The notes below the pieces were generated by a model, which was not told where the DNA came from, searched no databases, and worked only from the letters and a program-made list of their open reading frames with translations. From Thermosipho atlanticus DSM 15807 (lineage in GTDB: Bacteria > Thermotogota > Thermotogae > Thermotogales > Fervidobacteriaceae), in assembly GCF_900129985.1 (NCBI RefSeq), contig NZ_FQXN01000005.1:1-64000 (forward strand): a DNA stretch of 64,000 bases. The letters run 5' to 3'. The first letter of the stretch is position 1. Each line of letters opens with the position of its first letter. The position numbers and the translations under genes are program-made. Below, in pieces: positions 29,815 to 38,772 of this stretch.

Positions 29815-31180
29815 GTCTGAAGAAATGTTATTAAAACTTGTAAATAAAGGGGTAAATGTATTTAGATTAAATTCTTCGCATGATGATCTTGAGACTCATA
29901 GAAATAGAATAAGAAGGTTAAAAAAGATAAGAAGTGAAACAAAAATCCCTTTTTCAATCTTAATTGACTTATCTGGCCCAAAAGTAAGAACAGGAAAATT
30001 AAAAGAAGAAAAAATTTATCTTAAAGAAGGAAAAACATTAATATTAACTACAAAGGACATTCTGGGTACTGAAGAAATAATTCATGTAAATTACCCTCGT
30101 TTTCCTTTAGAAGTTAAAACTCATGACAAGATTCTCATAAACGACGGTGCAATTGAATTAGAGGTTTTAAAAACTACTGATAAAGATGTGATAACAAAAA
30201 TAATTCGGGGAGGAATTATAACTCATCACAGGGGAGTCAATTTACCTGGAATTGATCTATCAATATCTCCTATTACAGAAAAAGATAAAAAATTTATTCA
30301 ACTTGCTATCGAGGAAAATATAGATTATATTGCCTTATCTTTTGTAAGAAAAGCTTCGGATGTTAGGTTAGCCAAATCTTTAAGTAATACTATACCAATA
30401 ATAGCAAAGATTGAAACTGCCCAAGCATTGAAAAATTTAGAAGAGATTGTAAAGGAAGCCGATGGAATCATGGTGGCTCGTGGAGATCTTGGGGTTGAAA
30501 TTCCTCTTTCTCAAGTTCCTATTGTTCAAAAAGAAATAATTGAAACAGCCAATAAATATGCAAAACCTGTAATAACTGCAACACAAATGTTAGAATCAAT
30601 GATAAATAATGAAACCCCAACTAGAGCTGAAGTTTCAGACATTGCCAACGCTATTTTTGATGGGACTGACGCAATTATGCTTTCTGCTGAAACTTCCATT
30701 GGAAACTATCCAATTGATGCTGTAGTTGTAATGAATGAAGTTGCAACAAACACTGAAAAATACTTGCAAAAAGAATCAAATGGAATTCCATGGACACAAA
30801 AACCCTATATTATCAAGAACATTGAAGATGCAATTTCTAAAGCAGCATTTGATTTAGCTATAAGTGTGAATGCTAAATTGATCATTACACCAACAAGTAC
30901 AGGAAAAACTGCCATAAATGTTGCAAGATTTCGCCCAAAAGTTCCAATACTGGCTCCCACACCAAATGAAAGTACTTATTACAGATTATCATTAGTTTGG
31001 GGAATTATCCCTGTGAAAATTAATCAAACTTTATCAACTGATGAAATGATTTCTGAAGTAATGAAAAAATCAAGAGAACTTGGTCTAACACGTCCTGGAG
31101 ATAAGGTTATAATCACTGCAGGAATACCTTGGGGAAGGCCAGGGACAACAAATACTGTTCAAGTTCACGAAATTTTATGA
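29768..31180 (+). CDS. pyk: Pyruvate kinase
   Basis: Last glycolytic step: phosphoenolpyruvate + ADP to pyruvate + ATP. MRKTRIVATIGPATES at the start, FRLNSSHDD, IDLSGPKVRTG, the Lys/Mg site IIAKIETAQALKNL, MVARGDLGVEIPLSQVP and TATQMLESMINNETPTRAEVSD. The C-terminal domain (about 355-470) is complete. The ATG at 29768 follows AAGGGTGAG; 470 residues. An in-frame upstream ATG (29729) lies deep in the preceding gene and has no ribosome site. Confidence 0.97.
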   Translation: MMRKTRIVATIGPATESEEMLLKLVNKGVNVFRLNSSHDDLETHRNRIRRLKKIRSETKIPFSILIDLSGPKVRTGKLKEEKIYLKEGKTLILTTKDILGTEEIIHVNYPRFPLEVKTHDKILINDGAIELEVLKTTDKDVITKIIRGGIITHHRGVNLPGIDLSISPITEKDKKFIQLAIEENIDYIALSFVRKASDVRLAKSLSNTIPIIAKIETAQALKNLEEIVKEADGIMVARGDLGVEIPLSQVPIVQKEIIETANKYAKPVITATQMLESMINNETPTRAEVSDIANAIFDGTDAIMLSAETSIGNYPIDAVVVMNEVATNTEKYLQKESNGIPWTQKPYIIKNIEDAISKAAFDLAISVNAKLIITPTSTGKTAINVARFRPKVPILAPTPNESTYYRLSLVWGIIPVKINQTLSTDEMISEVMKKSRELGLTRPGDKVIITAGIPWGRPGTTNTVQVHEIL

Positions 31181-31235
31181 ACAAAAGTTAAACTAAAAAT
31201 AATAAAAATTTTATATTCCTAAAATGTCATTAGTG

Positions 31236-31263
31236 TTGACAACAATACTTTTTATGTTATTAT
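31236..31263 (+). promoter_or_regulatory. Promoter of the Glu-Arg-Lys tRNA cluster
   Basis: TTGACA (31236-31241), 16-base spacer, TATTAT (31258-31263). The -10 box ends 15 bases before the tRNA-Glu gene, the same 16-base spacing as the promoter of the other tRNA unit. Confidence 0.8.
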
Positions 31264-31278
31264 TTAATATGGTATTAT

Positions 31279-31353
31279 GGCCCCATAGGATAACGGCTAG
31301 TCCATCGGATTCTCAGTCCGAAGGTCGGGGTTCGATTCCCCGTGGGGCTGCCA
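31279..31353 (+). tRNA. tRNA-Glu (anticodon CTC)
   Basis: 75 bases with encoded CCA. Acceptor GGCCCCA pairs with TGGGGCT (first pair G-U); anticodon loop TTCTCAG gives CTC, reading GAG; T loop GGTTCGATTCC. Confidence 0.95.
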
Positions 31354-31357
31354 AAAA

Positions 31358-31432
31358 GCCCCAGTAGTTCAACGGATAGAACGGCGGATTCCTAATCCGC
31401 AAATGGAGGTTCGACTCCTCCCTGGGGCACCA
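31358..31432 (+). tRNA. tRNA-Arg (anticodon CCT)
   Basis: 75 bases with encoded CCA. Acceptor GCCCCAG pairs with CTGGGGC; anticodon stem GCGGA/TCCGC with loop TTCCTAA gives CCT, reading AGG; T loop GGTTCGACTCC. Confidence 0.95.
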
Positions 31433-31437
31433 TGATC

Positions 31438-31513
31438 GGGCCGTTAGCTCAACAGGTAGAGCACCTGACTCTTAATCAGGGGGCTGTGGGTTCGAGTCCC
31501 ACACGGCCCACCA
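31438..31513 (+). tRNA. tRNA-Lys (anticodon CTT)
   Basis: 76 bases with encoded CCA. Acceptor GGGCCGT pairs with ACGGCCC; anticodon stem CCTGA/TCAGG with loop CTCTTAA gives CTT, reading AAG; T loop GGTTCGAGTCC. Confidence 0.95.
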
Positions 31514-31524
31514 AAAGAAAGAAA

Positions 31525-31625
31525 GTGGAAGCGCCCGCTTCCCACCCTGAGCCTCTTAGGCGAAAGGGTTAATAGAGAGTATTTAGCTATAATATTGGCG
31601 GGCGCTTGCTCGCCAAATTTTTATT
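31525..31625 (+). promoter_or_regulatory. Structured infC leader with probable transcription attenuator
   Basis: Three stems are readable: 31525-31545 (GTGG-AAGC with GCTT-CCCAC), 31545-31568 (CCCT..GCCT with AGGC..AGGG) and 31595-31616 (TTGGCG..GC with GC..CGCCAA), the last followed by ATTTTTATTTT like an intrinsic terminator. AAGCGCCCGC (31529-31538) is perfectly complementary over 10 bases to GCGGGCGCTT (31598-31607), inside the terminator stem, so the first and third stems compete with the long-range pairing. L20 and IF3 leaders upstream of infC-rpmI-rplT are known in Bacillus; this one is assigned by position and structure only. Confidence 0.6.
31588..31593 (+). promoter_or_regulatory. 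Possible -10 box inside the infC leader
   Basis: TATAAT between the second and third leader stems. No convincing -35 box is present 16-18 bases upstream, so an internal promoter is only a possibility. Confidence 0.25.
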
Positions 31626-31638
31626 TTGGGAGGGGAGA

Positions 31639-32148
31639 ATTATCGATAAAATAATTAAAAATGAAGAAATAAGAGCCCCGGAGGTTCGGGTAGTTGATCA
31701 AAATGGGAAACAATTAGGAATAATGCCTACCGATGAGGCATTAGAATTAGCATATTCAAAAAAACTTGACCTGATATTAGTAGCTCCAAATGCAAATCCT
31801 CCGGTTGCAAAAATGATGGATTACGGCAAATATAAATATGAACTTGCCAAACGTGAAAAAAAAGCAAAAAAGAATCAAAAAACTATCGAAGTAAAACAAA
31901 TGAAATTCAGAATCAAGATTGATGAACACGATTATCAAACTAAAGTAAGGCATATAAAGAGGTTCCTAGAAGATGGAAACAAGGTTAGGGTAGTAATAAT
32001 GTTTAGGGGAAGAGAGCTTGCATTTGCAGATAAAGGGAAAGAAATTCTAGAAAGGGTAATTACCGATTTACAAGATATTGCAATTGTAGAAAAACCCCCC
32101 AAACTTGAAGGAAGAGACATGTGGATGATGCTAAAACCTAAGAATTAA
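31639..32148 (+). CDS. infC: Translation initiation factor IF-3
   Basis: Keeps ribosomal subunits apart and proofreads the start codon. N-terminal domain: [22 protein letters not shown]; basic linker [23 protein letters not shown]-terminal domain with [19 protein letters not shown]. The strong ribosome site GGGAGGGG (31628-31635) is followed by ATT-ATC (31639-31644), not by ATG, GTG or TTG; the first TTG in frame (31606) lies upstream of the ribosome site, inside the terminator stem. AUU start of infC, which IF-3 itself discriminates against, is the well-known rule in E. coli. With ATT the protein has 169 residues. Confidence 0.93.
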   Translation: MIDKIIKNEEIRAPEVRVVDQNGKQLGIMPTDEALELAYSKKLDLILVAPNANPPVAKMMDYGKYKYELAKREKKAKKNQKTIEVKQMKFRIKIDEHDYQTKVRHIKRFLEDGNKVRVVIMFRGRELAFADKGKEILERVITDLQDIAIVEKPPKLEGRDMWMMLKPKN

Positions 32149-32159
32149 GGAGGGAAAAC

Positions 32160-32363
32160 ATGGCCAAGAATAAAATGAAAACTCATAAGTCAGCCGCTAA
32201 AAGATTTAGTGTAACAAAAAACGGCAAGATAATGAGAAGAAGAGCTTACGCCTGGCACAAAACAGGAAAAAAGAGAAGATCTACACTTAGAAAACTAAGA
32301 TTAGAAGTAGAAGTTAAACCAGCTGATAAAAAAAGAATTCTAAGAATGCTCGGGAAAAGATAA
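32160..32363 (+). CDS. rpmI: 50S ribosomal protein L35
   Basis: 67-residue basic protein: KNKMKTHKSAAKRFSVTKNGKIMRRRAYAWH and a C-terminal RILRMLGKR. AAGGAGGG ribosome site 12 bases after infC; standard infC-rpmI-rplT order. Confidence 0.98.
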   Translation: MAKNKMKTHKSAAKRFSVTKNGKIMRRRAYAWHKTGKKRRSTLRKLRLEVEVKPADKKRILRMLGKR

Positions 32364-32380
32364 AGAAGGGAGGAATTTAG

Positions 32381-32737
32381 ATGCGTGTAAAAAATGCAAT
32401 TAATGCAAGAAAAAAAAGAAAAAAATTCTTGAAATCAGTTAAAGGTTATAGAGGTGCTTTAAGCAGAAGATATAGACTTGCAAAACAGGCATACATTAAA
32501 GCTAAAAAACATGCATATGTTGGAAGAAAATTGAAAAAAAGGAATTTCAGAAAACTCTGGATAACAAGAATAAATATAGCTGCTAGAAATGAAGGTTTAA
32601 AATACAATGAATTAATTTATGGCTTGAAACTAGCGGGTATAGCTATTAACAGAAAAATGCTTGCAGAACTTGCAGTAAATGATCCAGAGTCCTTTAGAGA
32701 GTATGTTAATATTGCAAAGGAAGCAATAAACAAATAA
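32381..32737 (+). CDS. rplT: 50S ribosomal protein L20
   Basis: Assembly protein of the large subunit and, in other bacteria, repressor of its own operon. KKFLKSVKGYRGALSRRYRLAKQAYIKA and RKLKKRNFRKLWITRINIAARNEGLKYN are the family pattern. 118 residues. Candidate ligand of the leader at 31525-31625 (inference). Confidence 0.98.
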   Translation: MRVKNAINARKKRKKFLKSVKGYRGALSRRYRLAKQAYIKAKKHAYVGRKLKKRNFRKLWITRINIAARNEGLKYNELIYGLKLAGIAINRKMLAELAVNDPESFREYVNIAKEAINK

Positions 32738-32745
32738 AAAACTCA

Positions 32746-32799
32746 CACTCCTGGATTCCAACCTCGGTGCCGGAAAGGTCGGTTGGTTAGAAGGGAGTG
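32746..32799 (+). promoter_or_regulatory. Structured leader upstream of rpsB
   Basis: Nested stems: CACTCC (32746-32751) with GGAGTG (32794-32799), then CCAACC (32758-32763) with GGTTGG (32781-32786), then a possible short CC/GG pair around GGAAA (32770-32778). It occupies most of the 92 bases between rplT and rpsB and has no T run, which suggests a protein-binding or translation-control element rather than a terminator. A link to S2 is inference. Confidence 0.5.
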
Positions 32800-32829
32800 G
32801 AGGGTGAACCAAATAGGAGGTGTGTATTT

Positions 32830-33615
32830 GTGCCAATTGTATCAATGAAACAACTTTTAGAAGCGGGTGTACACTTTGGACATAGAACTCAAAGATGGAA
32901 CCCTAAAATGAAAGAATATATTTTCGGAGCAAGAAAAGGTATTTATATCATCGATCTGCAAAAAACATCAAAACTTTTAGATGAAGCATACAATTTTGTT
33001 AGAGAGAAAGCAGCAGATGGTGGAACTATTCTTTTTGTTGGTACCAAGAAACAAGCTCAACAAGTTATTAAACAAGAAGCAGAAAGATGTGGCGCTTTTT
33101 ATGTCAATCATAGGTGGCTTGGTGGCCTTCTAACCAATTTCAAAACTATTAGACAAAGAATTGATAAATTAATCGAACTTGAAGAAATGGAAGCAAATGG
33201 AGAATTCGAAAAGCTCACTAAAAAAGAACAAAGTAGATTAAAAAGAATATTAGAAAAACTTAGAAAAAACCTTGGCGGTTTAAAAAACATGGACAGAATC
33301 CCTGATATAATTTACATTGTTGATCCTAAAAAAGAAAGAAATGCGATATATGAGGCAAATCTCCTCAAAATCCCCACAGTTGGAATTGTTGATACAAATT
33401 GTGATCCTGACGAAATTGATTACATAATTCCAGGAAATGACGATGCTATTAGAGCTATTCAACTTATTACTTCCAAAATTGCAGATGCTTATCTGGAAGG
33501 TAAAGAAGGGGTTGCATTTGAAGAAAGTAAAGAAGCAACTACAGAAAGTACTAAAAAAGAAAAGGAAGAAGAATTATTTGAAATTGAAGATACAGAAGAA
33601 CAAGAAGAAATTTAA
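32830..33615 (+). CDS. rpsB: 30S ribosomal protein S2
   Basis: Small-subunit protein binding S1/16S rRNA. The GTG at 32830-32832 follows AGGAGGTG, giving (M)[60 protein letters not shown] and [23 protein letters not shown] follow. 261 residues, ending in a strongly acidic tail (about 25 residues, [20 protein letters not shown]). A terminator follows, so tsf is not in this operon. Confidence 0.97.
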   Translation: MPIVSMKQLLEAGVHFGHRTQRWNPKMKEYIFGARKGIYIIDLQKTSKLLDEAYNFVREKAADGGTILFVGTKKQAQQVIKQEAERCGAFYVNHRWLGGLLTNFKTIRQRIDKLIELEEMEANGEFEKLTKKEQSRLKRILEKLRKNLGGLKNMDRIPDIIYIVDPKKERNAIYEANLLKIPTVGIVDTNCDPDEIDYIIPGNDDAIRAIQLITSKIADAYLEGKEGVAFEESKEATTESTKKEKEEELFEIEDTEEQEEI

Positions 33616-33622
33616 TAATTCA

Positions 33623-33646
33623 AGCCCCCGAATTGGGGGCTTTTTT
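33623..33646 (+). terminator. Intrinsic terminator after rpsB
   Basis: AGCCCCC-GAATT-GGGGGCT followed by T, a 7-bp GC stem with six T, in the 48 bases between rpsB and tmk. The ribosome site of tmk (TTGGAGGT) starts just after the T run. Confidence 0.9.
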
Positions 33647-33663
33647 GGAGGTAATAATTAAAT

Positions 33664-34272
33664 ATGTTCATTTCATTTGAAGGATTAGACGGATGTGGAA
33701 AAAGCACACAGTTGGAGATGCTTTTTGATTATTTAAGAAATCTTGGAAAAAAAGTTATAAAAGTTAGAGAACCTGGCGGAACAGAAATAGGTGAAAAAAT
33801 CCGCTCAATATTGTTAAATAAAGAACTTGACATAAATGAAAGAGCGGAATTATTACTTTTTTTAGCTTCAAGAGCTCAATTAGTAGAAGAAGTTATAAAG
33901 CCTGCTCTTAGAAACGGATATTTCGTATTAGCGGATAGATTTGCAGACTCCAGCATAGCCTATCAGGGTGGAGCGAGAAACTTAGGAGTTGAAACAGTAG
34001 AATTTCTTAACAGATTTGCTACTAATAATATTTTTCCAAACATTGTTTTCTTCATCGATATTTCTGTTGAAGTCGCTCTAAAAAGAATAAACAAGAAGAA
34101 GAAAGACAGAATGGAAATTGAAGGAAGAAGTTTTTTGGAAAAAGTAAGAGATACTTATCTCAAAATTTCCAATACTAAATCAAACTTTGTTATCATCAAC
34201 GGAGAAAGGTCTGTTGATGAAATATTCTATGATGTAAGAAAAGTTATCGACAATTACATTATATCTAAATAA
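33664..34272 (+). CDS. tmk: Thymidylate kinase
   Basis: Phosphorylates dTMP to dTDP. P-loop FEGLDGCGKSTQ, REPGGTEIGEKIRSILL, DRFADSSIAYQGGARNLG, and the lid region NKKKKDRMEIEGRSF. 202 residues is normal. It is convergent with, and overlaps by 19 bases, the gene at 34254. It probably reads through the leaky side of the preceding terminator or has an unrecognised promoter. Confidence 0.95.
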   Translation: MFISFEGLDGCGKSTQLEMLFDYLRNLGKKVIKVREPGGTEIGEKIRSILLNKELDINERAELLLFLASRAQLVEEVIKPALRNGYFVLADRFADSSIAYQGGARNLGVETVEFLNRFATNNIFPNIVFFIDISVEVALKRINKKKKDRMEIEGRSFLEKVRDTYLKISNTKSNFVIINGERSVDEIFYDVRKVIDNYIISK

Positions 34273-35657
34273 TATTTTATAAAATGGCCGTCTTTTTCTT
34301 CCCAGAAGATTAATTTCGAGCTGATATTAATCCCTAAAAATTTTTGAATAAAATCTCCTAAATCTAAGAAGATTTTTATATTGTAATTTCTTTCTCTATC
34401 AAGATAATTATATGCGGCTAAATCTGTTAATCTTTGAATTTTAGCCTTTTTGGAATAAGTTTCCTTATCAATGTTACTCACTACAAAAAATTGCTCAAAT
34501 TCATAAAAGTAAACCTTGTATTCATCGGTTATATCTATAATCCATTGATCTTCTGTATCGTCATACCTCCCAGAATATTTTTTTATAGTGCGCTCAATGT
34601 CCTGTAAACCATCTGAAAGTTTGAATAAAAATGCTACAGATAAATTTGGAGATTCGTCTATATCACCTACAATATAAAAAGTTGATGTTGCATTTTTTAA
34701 TATTGAAGATGTTAAATCATACAACTTTTCTAAACTTGTGCTATCTAAAGTAACCGTCCATTGCTCAAGAACCCTCATTACATTTAAACTATCGCCAATA
34801 CTTATTCCTGCAAAATAATTTCCCAACACTGGTATTTCTTCCATCAAGTCTTCTGTAAATGTCACTTTAGGCTCTTCTTTGTTGGTTTTCTGGATTATAC
34901 TAATTTTTAAAACTGAATCCTCCACGTATCCAAAAATTTTTACATATTCTGTTTCAAGTCCTTCATCAGTTGATTCAATAGGAAAATTCAATTGAATCGC
35001 ATTTCCCTTTGAAAATCCAGTTATCCAATACTTACTTCCTGAATCAAAATCTTTAAAATATTCCTTTGAATTTGATTTAAATTGAAGATTAGGAGAATTA
35101 TAAACATTTATCATATATTCCAAAGCATTTTTGCTTCCAGCTAATACTAAGTAATCATCTATACTTTTTGAAAAAATAGAATCACCTAAAATATATATAT
35201 CGCCTTCTTTTTTCATACCATATCCAATCAAATTAGAGAAATACTTTATGACATAATCTGAATTATTAGTTTCAAAAATCAATGCCGAGTCTTTTGATAA
35301 AGTTTTTAAAATTTCAATATAATAATTTGCATCAAAAGAAATTAGATTTTCAACAGATATCTCGATTCCTTTAGCAAGAAACAAAACATCACTTGCAAGA
35401 GCGGACAAAAATATATTTTTGTCCGTTCCATGTTTATAATCAATATCCTCCAAATATCCTAAAAAATACGATTCAAAAGAAAGGCCTTCGTCATTCAAAA
35501 CAAACTTAGCGAAAGGAACATTTTTCAGTTCTTTATACCAACCTGCACTATTTCTAAACCTAATAAATATATCATAATCGTACGGCACAAAGTTTAATAT
35601 ATCAGAAAAAGTTATAATTCCAAACAAAACCACAAAAATAAGAACATACTTTTTCAA
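34254..35657 (-). CDS. Uncharacterised exported protein (DUF3352-like, tentative)
   Basis: Signal peptide (MKKYVLIFVVLFGIITFS) after a TTG start (35655-35657) that overlaps the tlyA stop as TTGA, with GGGAGGAAT as ribosome site. The mature part of about 445 residues starts FVPYDYDIFIRFRNSAGWYKEL and is composed of alternating strands and helices without membrane segments. The opening resembles the gene at 49838 (YLPEKYEFLIYIPDIAKLYDEV), suggesting paralogues. The layout recalls DUF3352 proteins, but that is a guess. Confidence 0.55.
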   Translation of the reverse strand: MKKYVLIFVVLFGIITFSDILNFVPYDYDIFIRFRNSAGWYKELKNVPFAKFVLNDEGLSFESYFLGYLEDIDYKHGTDKNIFLSALASDVLFLAKGIEISVENLISFDANYYIEILKTLSKDSALIFETNNSDYVIKYFSNLIGYGMKKEGDIYILGDSIFSKSIDDYLVLAGSKNALEYMINVYNSPNLQFKSNSKEYFKDFDSGSKYWITGFSKGNAIQLNFPIESTDEGLETEYVKIFGYVEDSVLKISIIQKTNKEEPKVTFTEDLMEEIPVLGNYFAGISIGDSLNVMRVLEQWTVTLDSTSLEKLYDLTSSILKNATSTFYIVGDIDESPNLSVAFLFKLSDGLQDIERTIKKYSGRYDDTEDQWIIDITDEYKVYFYEFEQFFVVSNIDKETYSKKAKIQRLTDLAAYNYLDRERNYNIKIFLDLGDFIQKFLGINISSKLIFWEEKDGHFIKYYLDIM

Positions 35658-36451
35658 GACAATTCCTCCCAAGCTTTATTTACAATTGTACTTATTTTTT
35701 TAAATGAAATCATGCAATCGCAATTTTTATTTGCCAATTCTAAAAAGAATTCTATATTTCCATCTGTACCTTTTATTTTGGAAAAATCCAATTTTTCTGG
35801 ACATAAACCATTATTCAAAGCATTTTTTATTATATCATATAAAACTTCTTTGTGAATTTCTTTTGATCTAACTATTCCACCTTTTCCTACTTTGTTTTTT
35901 CCAGCTTCAAATTGAGGTTTTACTAACACTATTGCTTTACCTTCCGATTTAAGGATCCTTTTTATAGTAGGAAATATCTTTTTTAATGAAATAAACGAAA
36001 CATCACAAACAACAAGATCAACTCTTTCTTCTAAATCTAATTCTCGAGCATTGGTTCTCTCTAAGACAATCACTTTAGGATTGTTTCTGATTTTCCAATG
36101 TAATTGTCCGTAACCTACATCTACACAATAGACTTTTTTTACCCCATTCTGAAGCAAAAAGTCAGTAAATCCACCAGTTGAAGCTCCTATATCGCATGCT
36201 ACTTTATCTTTTATTTCAAACTTAAAACTTTTCCAAGCACCTTCAATTTTATATCCACCTCTACTTACATATTTTTCTTTCTCTTTTACACGTATGTCAA
36301 TATTCTCATCAAACATTTTACCTGGTTTATCCACTCTTTCATTATTTACAATTACATTACCTGCCATTATCAATCTTTTTGCTTTTTCTCGACTTTCGAC
36401 CAGACCCTTTTCAACTAACAAAACATCAAGTCTTTTTTTCTTAATACCCAT
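35654..36451 (-). CDS. tlyA: TlyA family rRNA 2'-O-methyltransferase
   Basis: TlyA proteins methylate ribose in 16S and 23S rRNA; some were named haemolysins. An N-terminal S4 domain (KKKRLDVLLVEKGLVESREKAKRLIMAG) is followed by an SAM-binding fold with KVACDIGASTGGFTDFLLQNG, VDVGYGQLHWKIRNN and LVKPQFEAG. 265 residues; ATG after GGAGGGAAGT. Lies between truA and an exported protein gene, so two RNA modifiers are transcribed together. Confidence 0.93.
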   Translation of the reverse strand: MGIKKKRLDVLLVEKGLVESREKAKRLIMAGNVIVNNERVDKPGKMFDENIDIRVKEKEKYVSRGGYKIEGAWKSFKFEIKDKVACDIGASTGGFTDFLLQNGVKKVYCVDVGYGQLHWKIRNNPKVIVLERTNARELDLEERVDLVVCDVSFISLKKIFPTIKRILKSEGKAIVLVKPQFEAGKNKVGKGGIVRSKEIHKEVLYDIIKNALNNGLCPEKLDFSKIKGTDGNIEFFLELANKNCDCMISFKKISTIVNKAWEELS

Positions 36452-36463
36452 ACTTCCCTCCTT

Positions 36464-37198
36464 TTAAAAAATGACTTTATACAAATACAAACCATGTGGA
36501 GGTGCAGTCCCAGCAGCTTCCTGCCTAGAACGTAGTTCCAAAACTTCTTTAATTTTCTCTGGAGACCACTGTTCAAGTCCAACTTTAACAAGCGAACCAA
36601 CTATATTTCTTACCATACTCCTCAAAAAAGATATTCCTTCTACTCTGATTAGAATAATATGTGGTTTTAGTTTCAAAATTCTAATTCTATAAATTGTCCT
36701 GACAGGATTTTTCCTATCATTACCTTTCTTAAAAGAAGTAAAATCGTGCTCTCCTTCCAAAAACTTTGCAGCTTTTCTCATTTTTTCAATATTCAACTTA
36801 TATTTGAAATGCCAAACATAATTTCTTAAAAAGACATCCCTTTCATTTGTGTATATAAAATAATGATATATTCTTTTTTTAGCAGCAAACCTTGGATTAA
36901 AATTTTTCTCTACTTCCCAAGCTGTTTTTACGTATATATCTCTTGGAAGATTAGCATTCAAAGCGTTTTTTACATCCTTTGAAGTCAATCTATCTATCGG
37001 ACAATTAAACGCTGCAACTTGTCCGTTTGCATGAACTCCTGCATCAGTTCGACCAGCAGCTTGAGTATATATTCTTTGTTTAAAGATTTTCTCTAAAGCA
37101 TTTTCTAATTCACCTTGAACAGTCCTAACGTTTGGCTGCCCTTGATAACCAAAAAAATTTGTACCGTCGTAAGAAAATTCTATAGCAAATCTTTTCAT
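36464..37198 (-). CDS. truA: tRNA pseudouridine(38-40) synthase TruA
   Basis: Modifies positions 38-40 of the tRNA anticodon stem. Catalytic aspartate in [42 protein letters not shown] at the N-terminus; [15 protein letters not shown] near the end. 244 residues. The ATG at 37198 overlaps the stop of the upstream gene by 4 bases (ATGA). Confidence 0.96.
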   Translation of the reverse strand: MKRFAIEFSYDGTNFFGYQGQPNVRTVQGELENALEKIFKQRIYTQAAGRTDAGVHANGQVAAFNCPIDRLTSKDVKNALNANLPRDIYVKTAWEVEKNFNPRFAAKKRIYHYFIYTNERDVFLRNYVWHFKYKLNIEKMRKAAKFLEGEHDFTSFKKGNDRKNPVRTIYRIRILKLKPHIILIRVEGISFLRSMVRNIVGSLVKVGLEQWSPEKIKEVLELRSRQEAAGTAPPHGLYLYKVIF

Positions 37199-38772
37199 AA
37201 AGAATGAATCCTCCCACCACCAGATTTTTTTGCTATTTTTAATGCTTTTTTGGCTTCGTATATTAATTGAAAAATGTTCTTCTGATTTTTTTTGCTGTAA
37301 ACTAATCCTATACTCAGACTTACATCAGAGTACTTTTCTTTTAAAAAATTATTCATTTCATCTAAATATAATAAAACAAAACGTTTAGAAACATTGAAAA
37401 ATAAAATCATATAATTCTCAGAACTTATTTTATAATAAATTGCCATGTTTCTAAATTTTTCAAATAAGTAATTCTCAATATCCAAATATGCCAAAGTCAC
37501 ATTTTCTGACTCTTTAATTTTATTTTCACAAAACCTTATAAAAGAAACATATGAAGCATTCTTAAAATATACCCCTGTATCATTCAACCAATATTTTATA
37601 TGCAATGTTTTACTTAAAAATTTGTATACTATCCAAGATAGAAAATTCAACAAGTTCATATCGTTTTTAGTGGGCCTCATCCCAGATTGAGGAACATCCA
37701 AACTTATATAACCTATTAAGTTGGACAATTCGTCTTTAATAGGTATTAAAAGTAAATCTTTCGGATCCCAGCTTCTTTCACTATCTATTTTTCTTTCATG
37801 TGAAATTATAAAACCAATATTTGATTCTATTAAAGCCAATCCTTCAGGAATAAAATAAACGCCATTATTTTCAAACTTTTTGTTAAAGTATTTTACAACT
37901 TCACTTATTTTAGGCTTGTTATTCTTAGCTCTTTCGAAATCTTCTTCAGTTAAACCAAAATGAGCTATCCTTTCAACATATCCTGTGTTATTGTTAAACA
38001 AACTTAATACTGCCACATGAAAGCCAGAAATTTTGCAAACAATTTCAAGTAATTTTTGCAAACTTCTTTCAAGATCTCTCTCTTCGTTTTCAAAAACCAA
38101 GTTTTTTAATTTTAACAAACTTTCACTAATATTTTTTAGTCTTTCAAACTCTATTTTTTCAATTAAACTGACATTAAACTGTCTCACATATTCATATAAT
38201 TGGTACGAAATCAATGCATACACAATAAACAAATAGAAAAGATATCCAAGTTTTACTTCTGCAAAAAAATAACCGAAAGACATAATTAAAGAAAGGGAAA
38301 AAAGTATTAAATAACTTTTTGGGATCATACCCATAATTTCTTTAAATGTCTCAATATTAAAATAAATCAGCAATAAAAAGAAATTACTTAACAATATCCC
38401 AAAAACAAATAAAGGTAACTTAAAGTAATCTAAACTTGTAGAATAATACAAAAAAGTTCCAAATGAATACATAAAAAACGAAAAAATTGATCGAACTATT
38501 TTATTTTTTCTAGAAAATACTAGTTTTGAAATAGCAGCTAAAATCGCAACAGTTTCTGGTGTAATAAATAATAAAAATGGAAGAATAATAACAATTTCGA
38601 TCATAAAAGAATATTTACCAACTTTTAGATCTAACAATTCACTCAAAAACAAACCGATACAAAACAAAAACAACATCATTGGTTCTATTGTGAAAACAAA
38701 ACTACCATTAAAAAACAGAAAAAAATAACCTAATCCCAATGTTACAATTAGAAGTATCGCTGTTTTCTTGAT
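37195..38772 (-). CDS. Membrane protein with GAF and degenerate GGDEF domains, probable AUC start
   Basis: About six to seven membrane segments fill residues 1-190, then a coiled linker, a GAF-like domain (about 240-385), and a C-terminal region ending SIGLVYSK ... [17 protein letters not shown], the tail pattern of GGDEF domains. The GGDEF site itself is absent: [10 protein letters not shown] stands where GGDEFAIL would be, so cyclic-di-GMP synthesis is not expected. No ATG, GTG or TTG start has a ribosome site; AAGGGGGG (38779-38786) precedes ATC at 38770-38772, giving a normal start [17 protein letters not shown] and 525 residues. If TTG at 38739 is used, it has 514. Confidence 0.7.
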   Translation of the reverse strand: MKKTAILLIVTLGLGYFFLFFNGSFVFTIEPMMLFLFCIGLFLSELLDLKVGKYSFMIEIVIILPFLLFITPETVAILAAISKLVFSRKNKIVRSIFSFFMYSFGTFLYYSTSLDYFKLPLFVFGILLSNFFLLLIYFNIETFKEIMGMIPKSYLILFSLSLIMSFGYFFAEVKLGYLFYLFIVYALISYQLYEYVRQFNVSLIEKIEFERLKNISESLLKLKNLVFENEERDLERSLQKLLEIVCKISGFHVAVLSLFNNNTGYVERIAHFGLTEEDFERAKNNKPKISEVVKYFNKKFENNGVYFIPEGLALIESNIGFIISHERKIDSERSWDPKDLLLIPIKDELSNLIGYISLDVPQSGMRPTKNDMNLLNFLSWIVYKFLSKTLHIKYWLNDTGVYFKNASYVSFIRFCENKIKESENVTLAYLDIENYLFEKFRNMAIYYKISSENYMILFFNVSKRFVLLYLDEMNNFLKEKYSDVSLSIGLVYSKKNQKNIFQLIYEAKKALKIAKKSGGGRIHSL

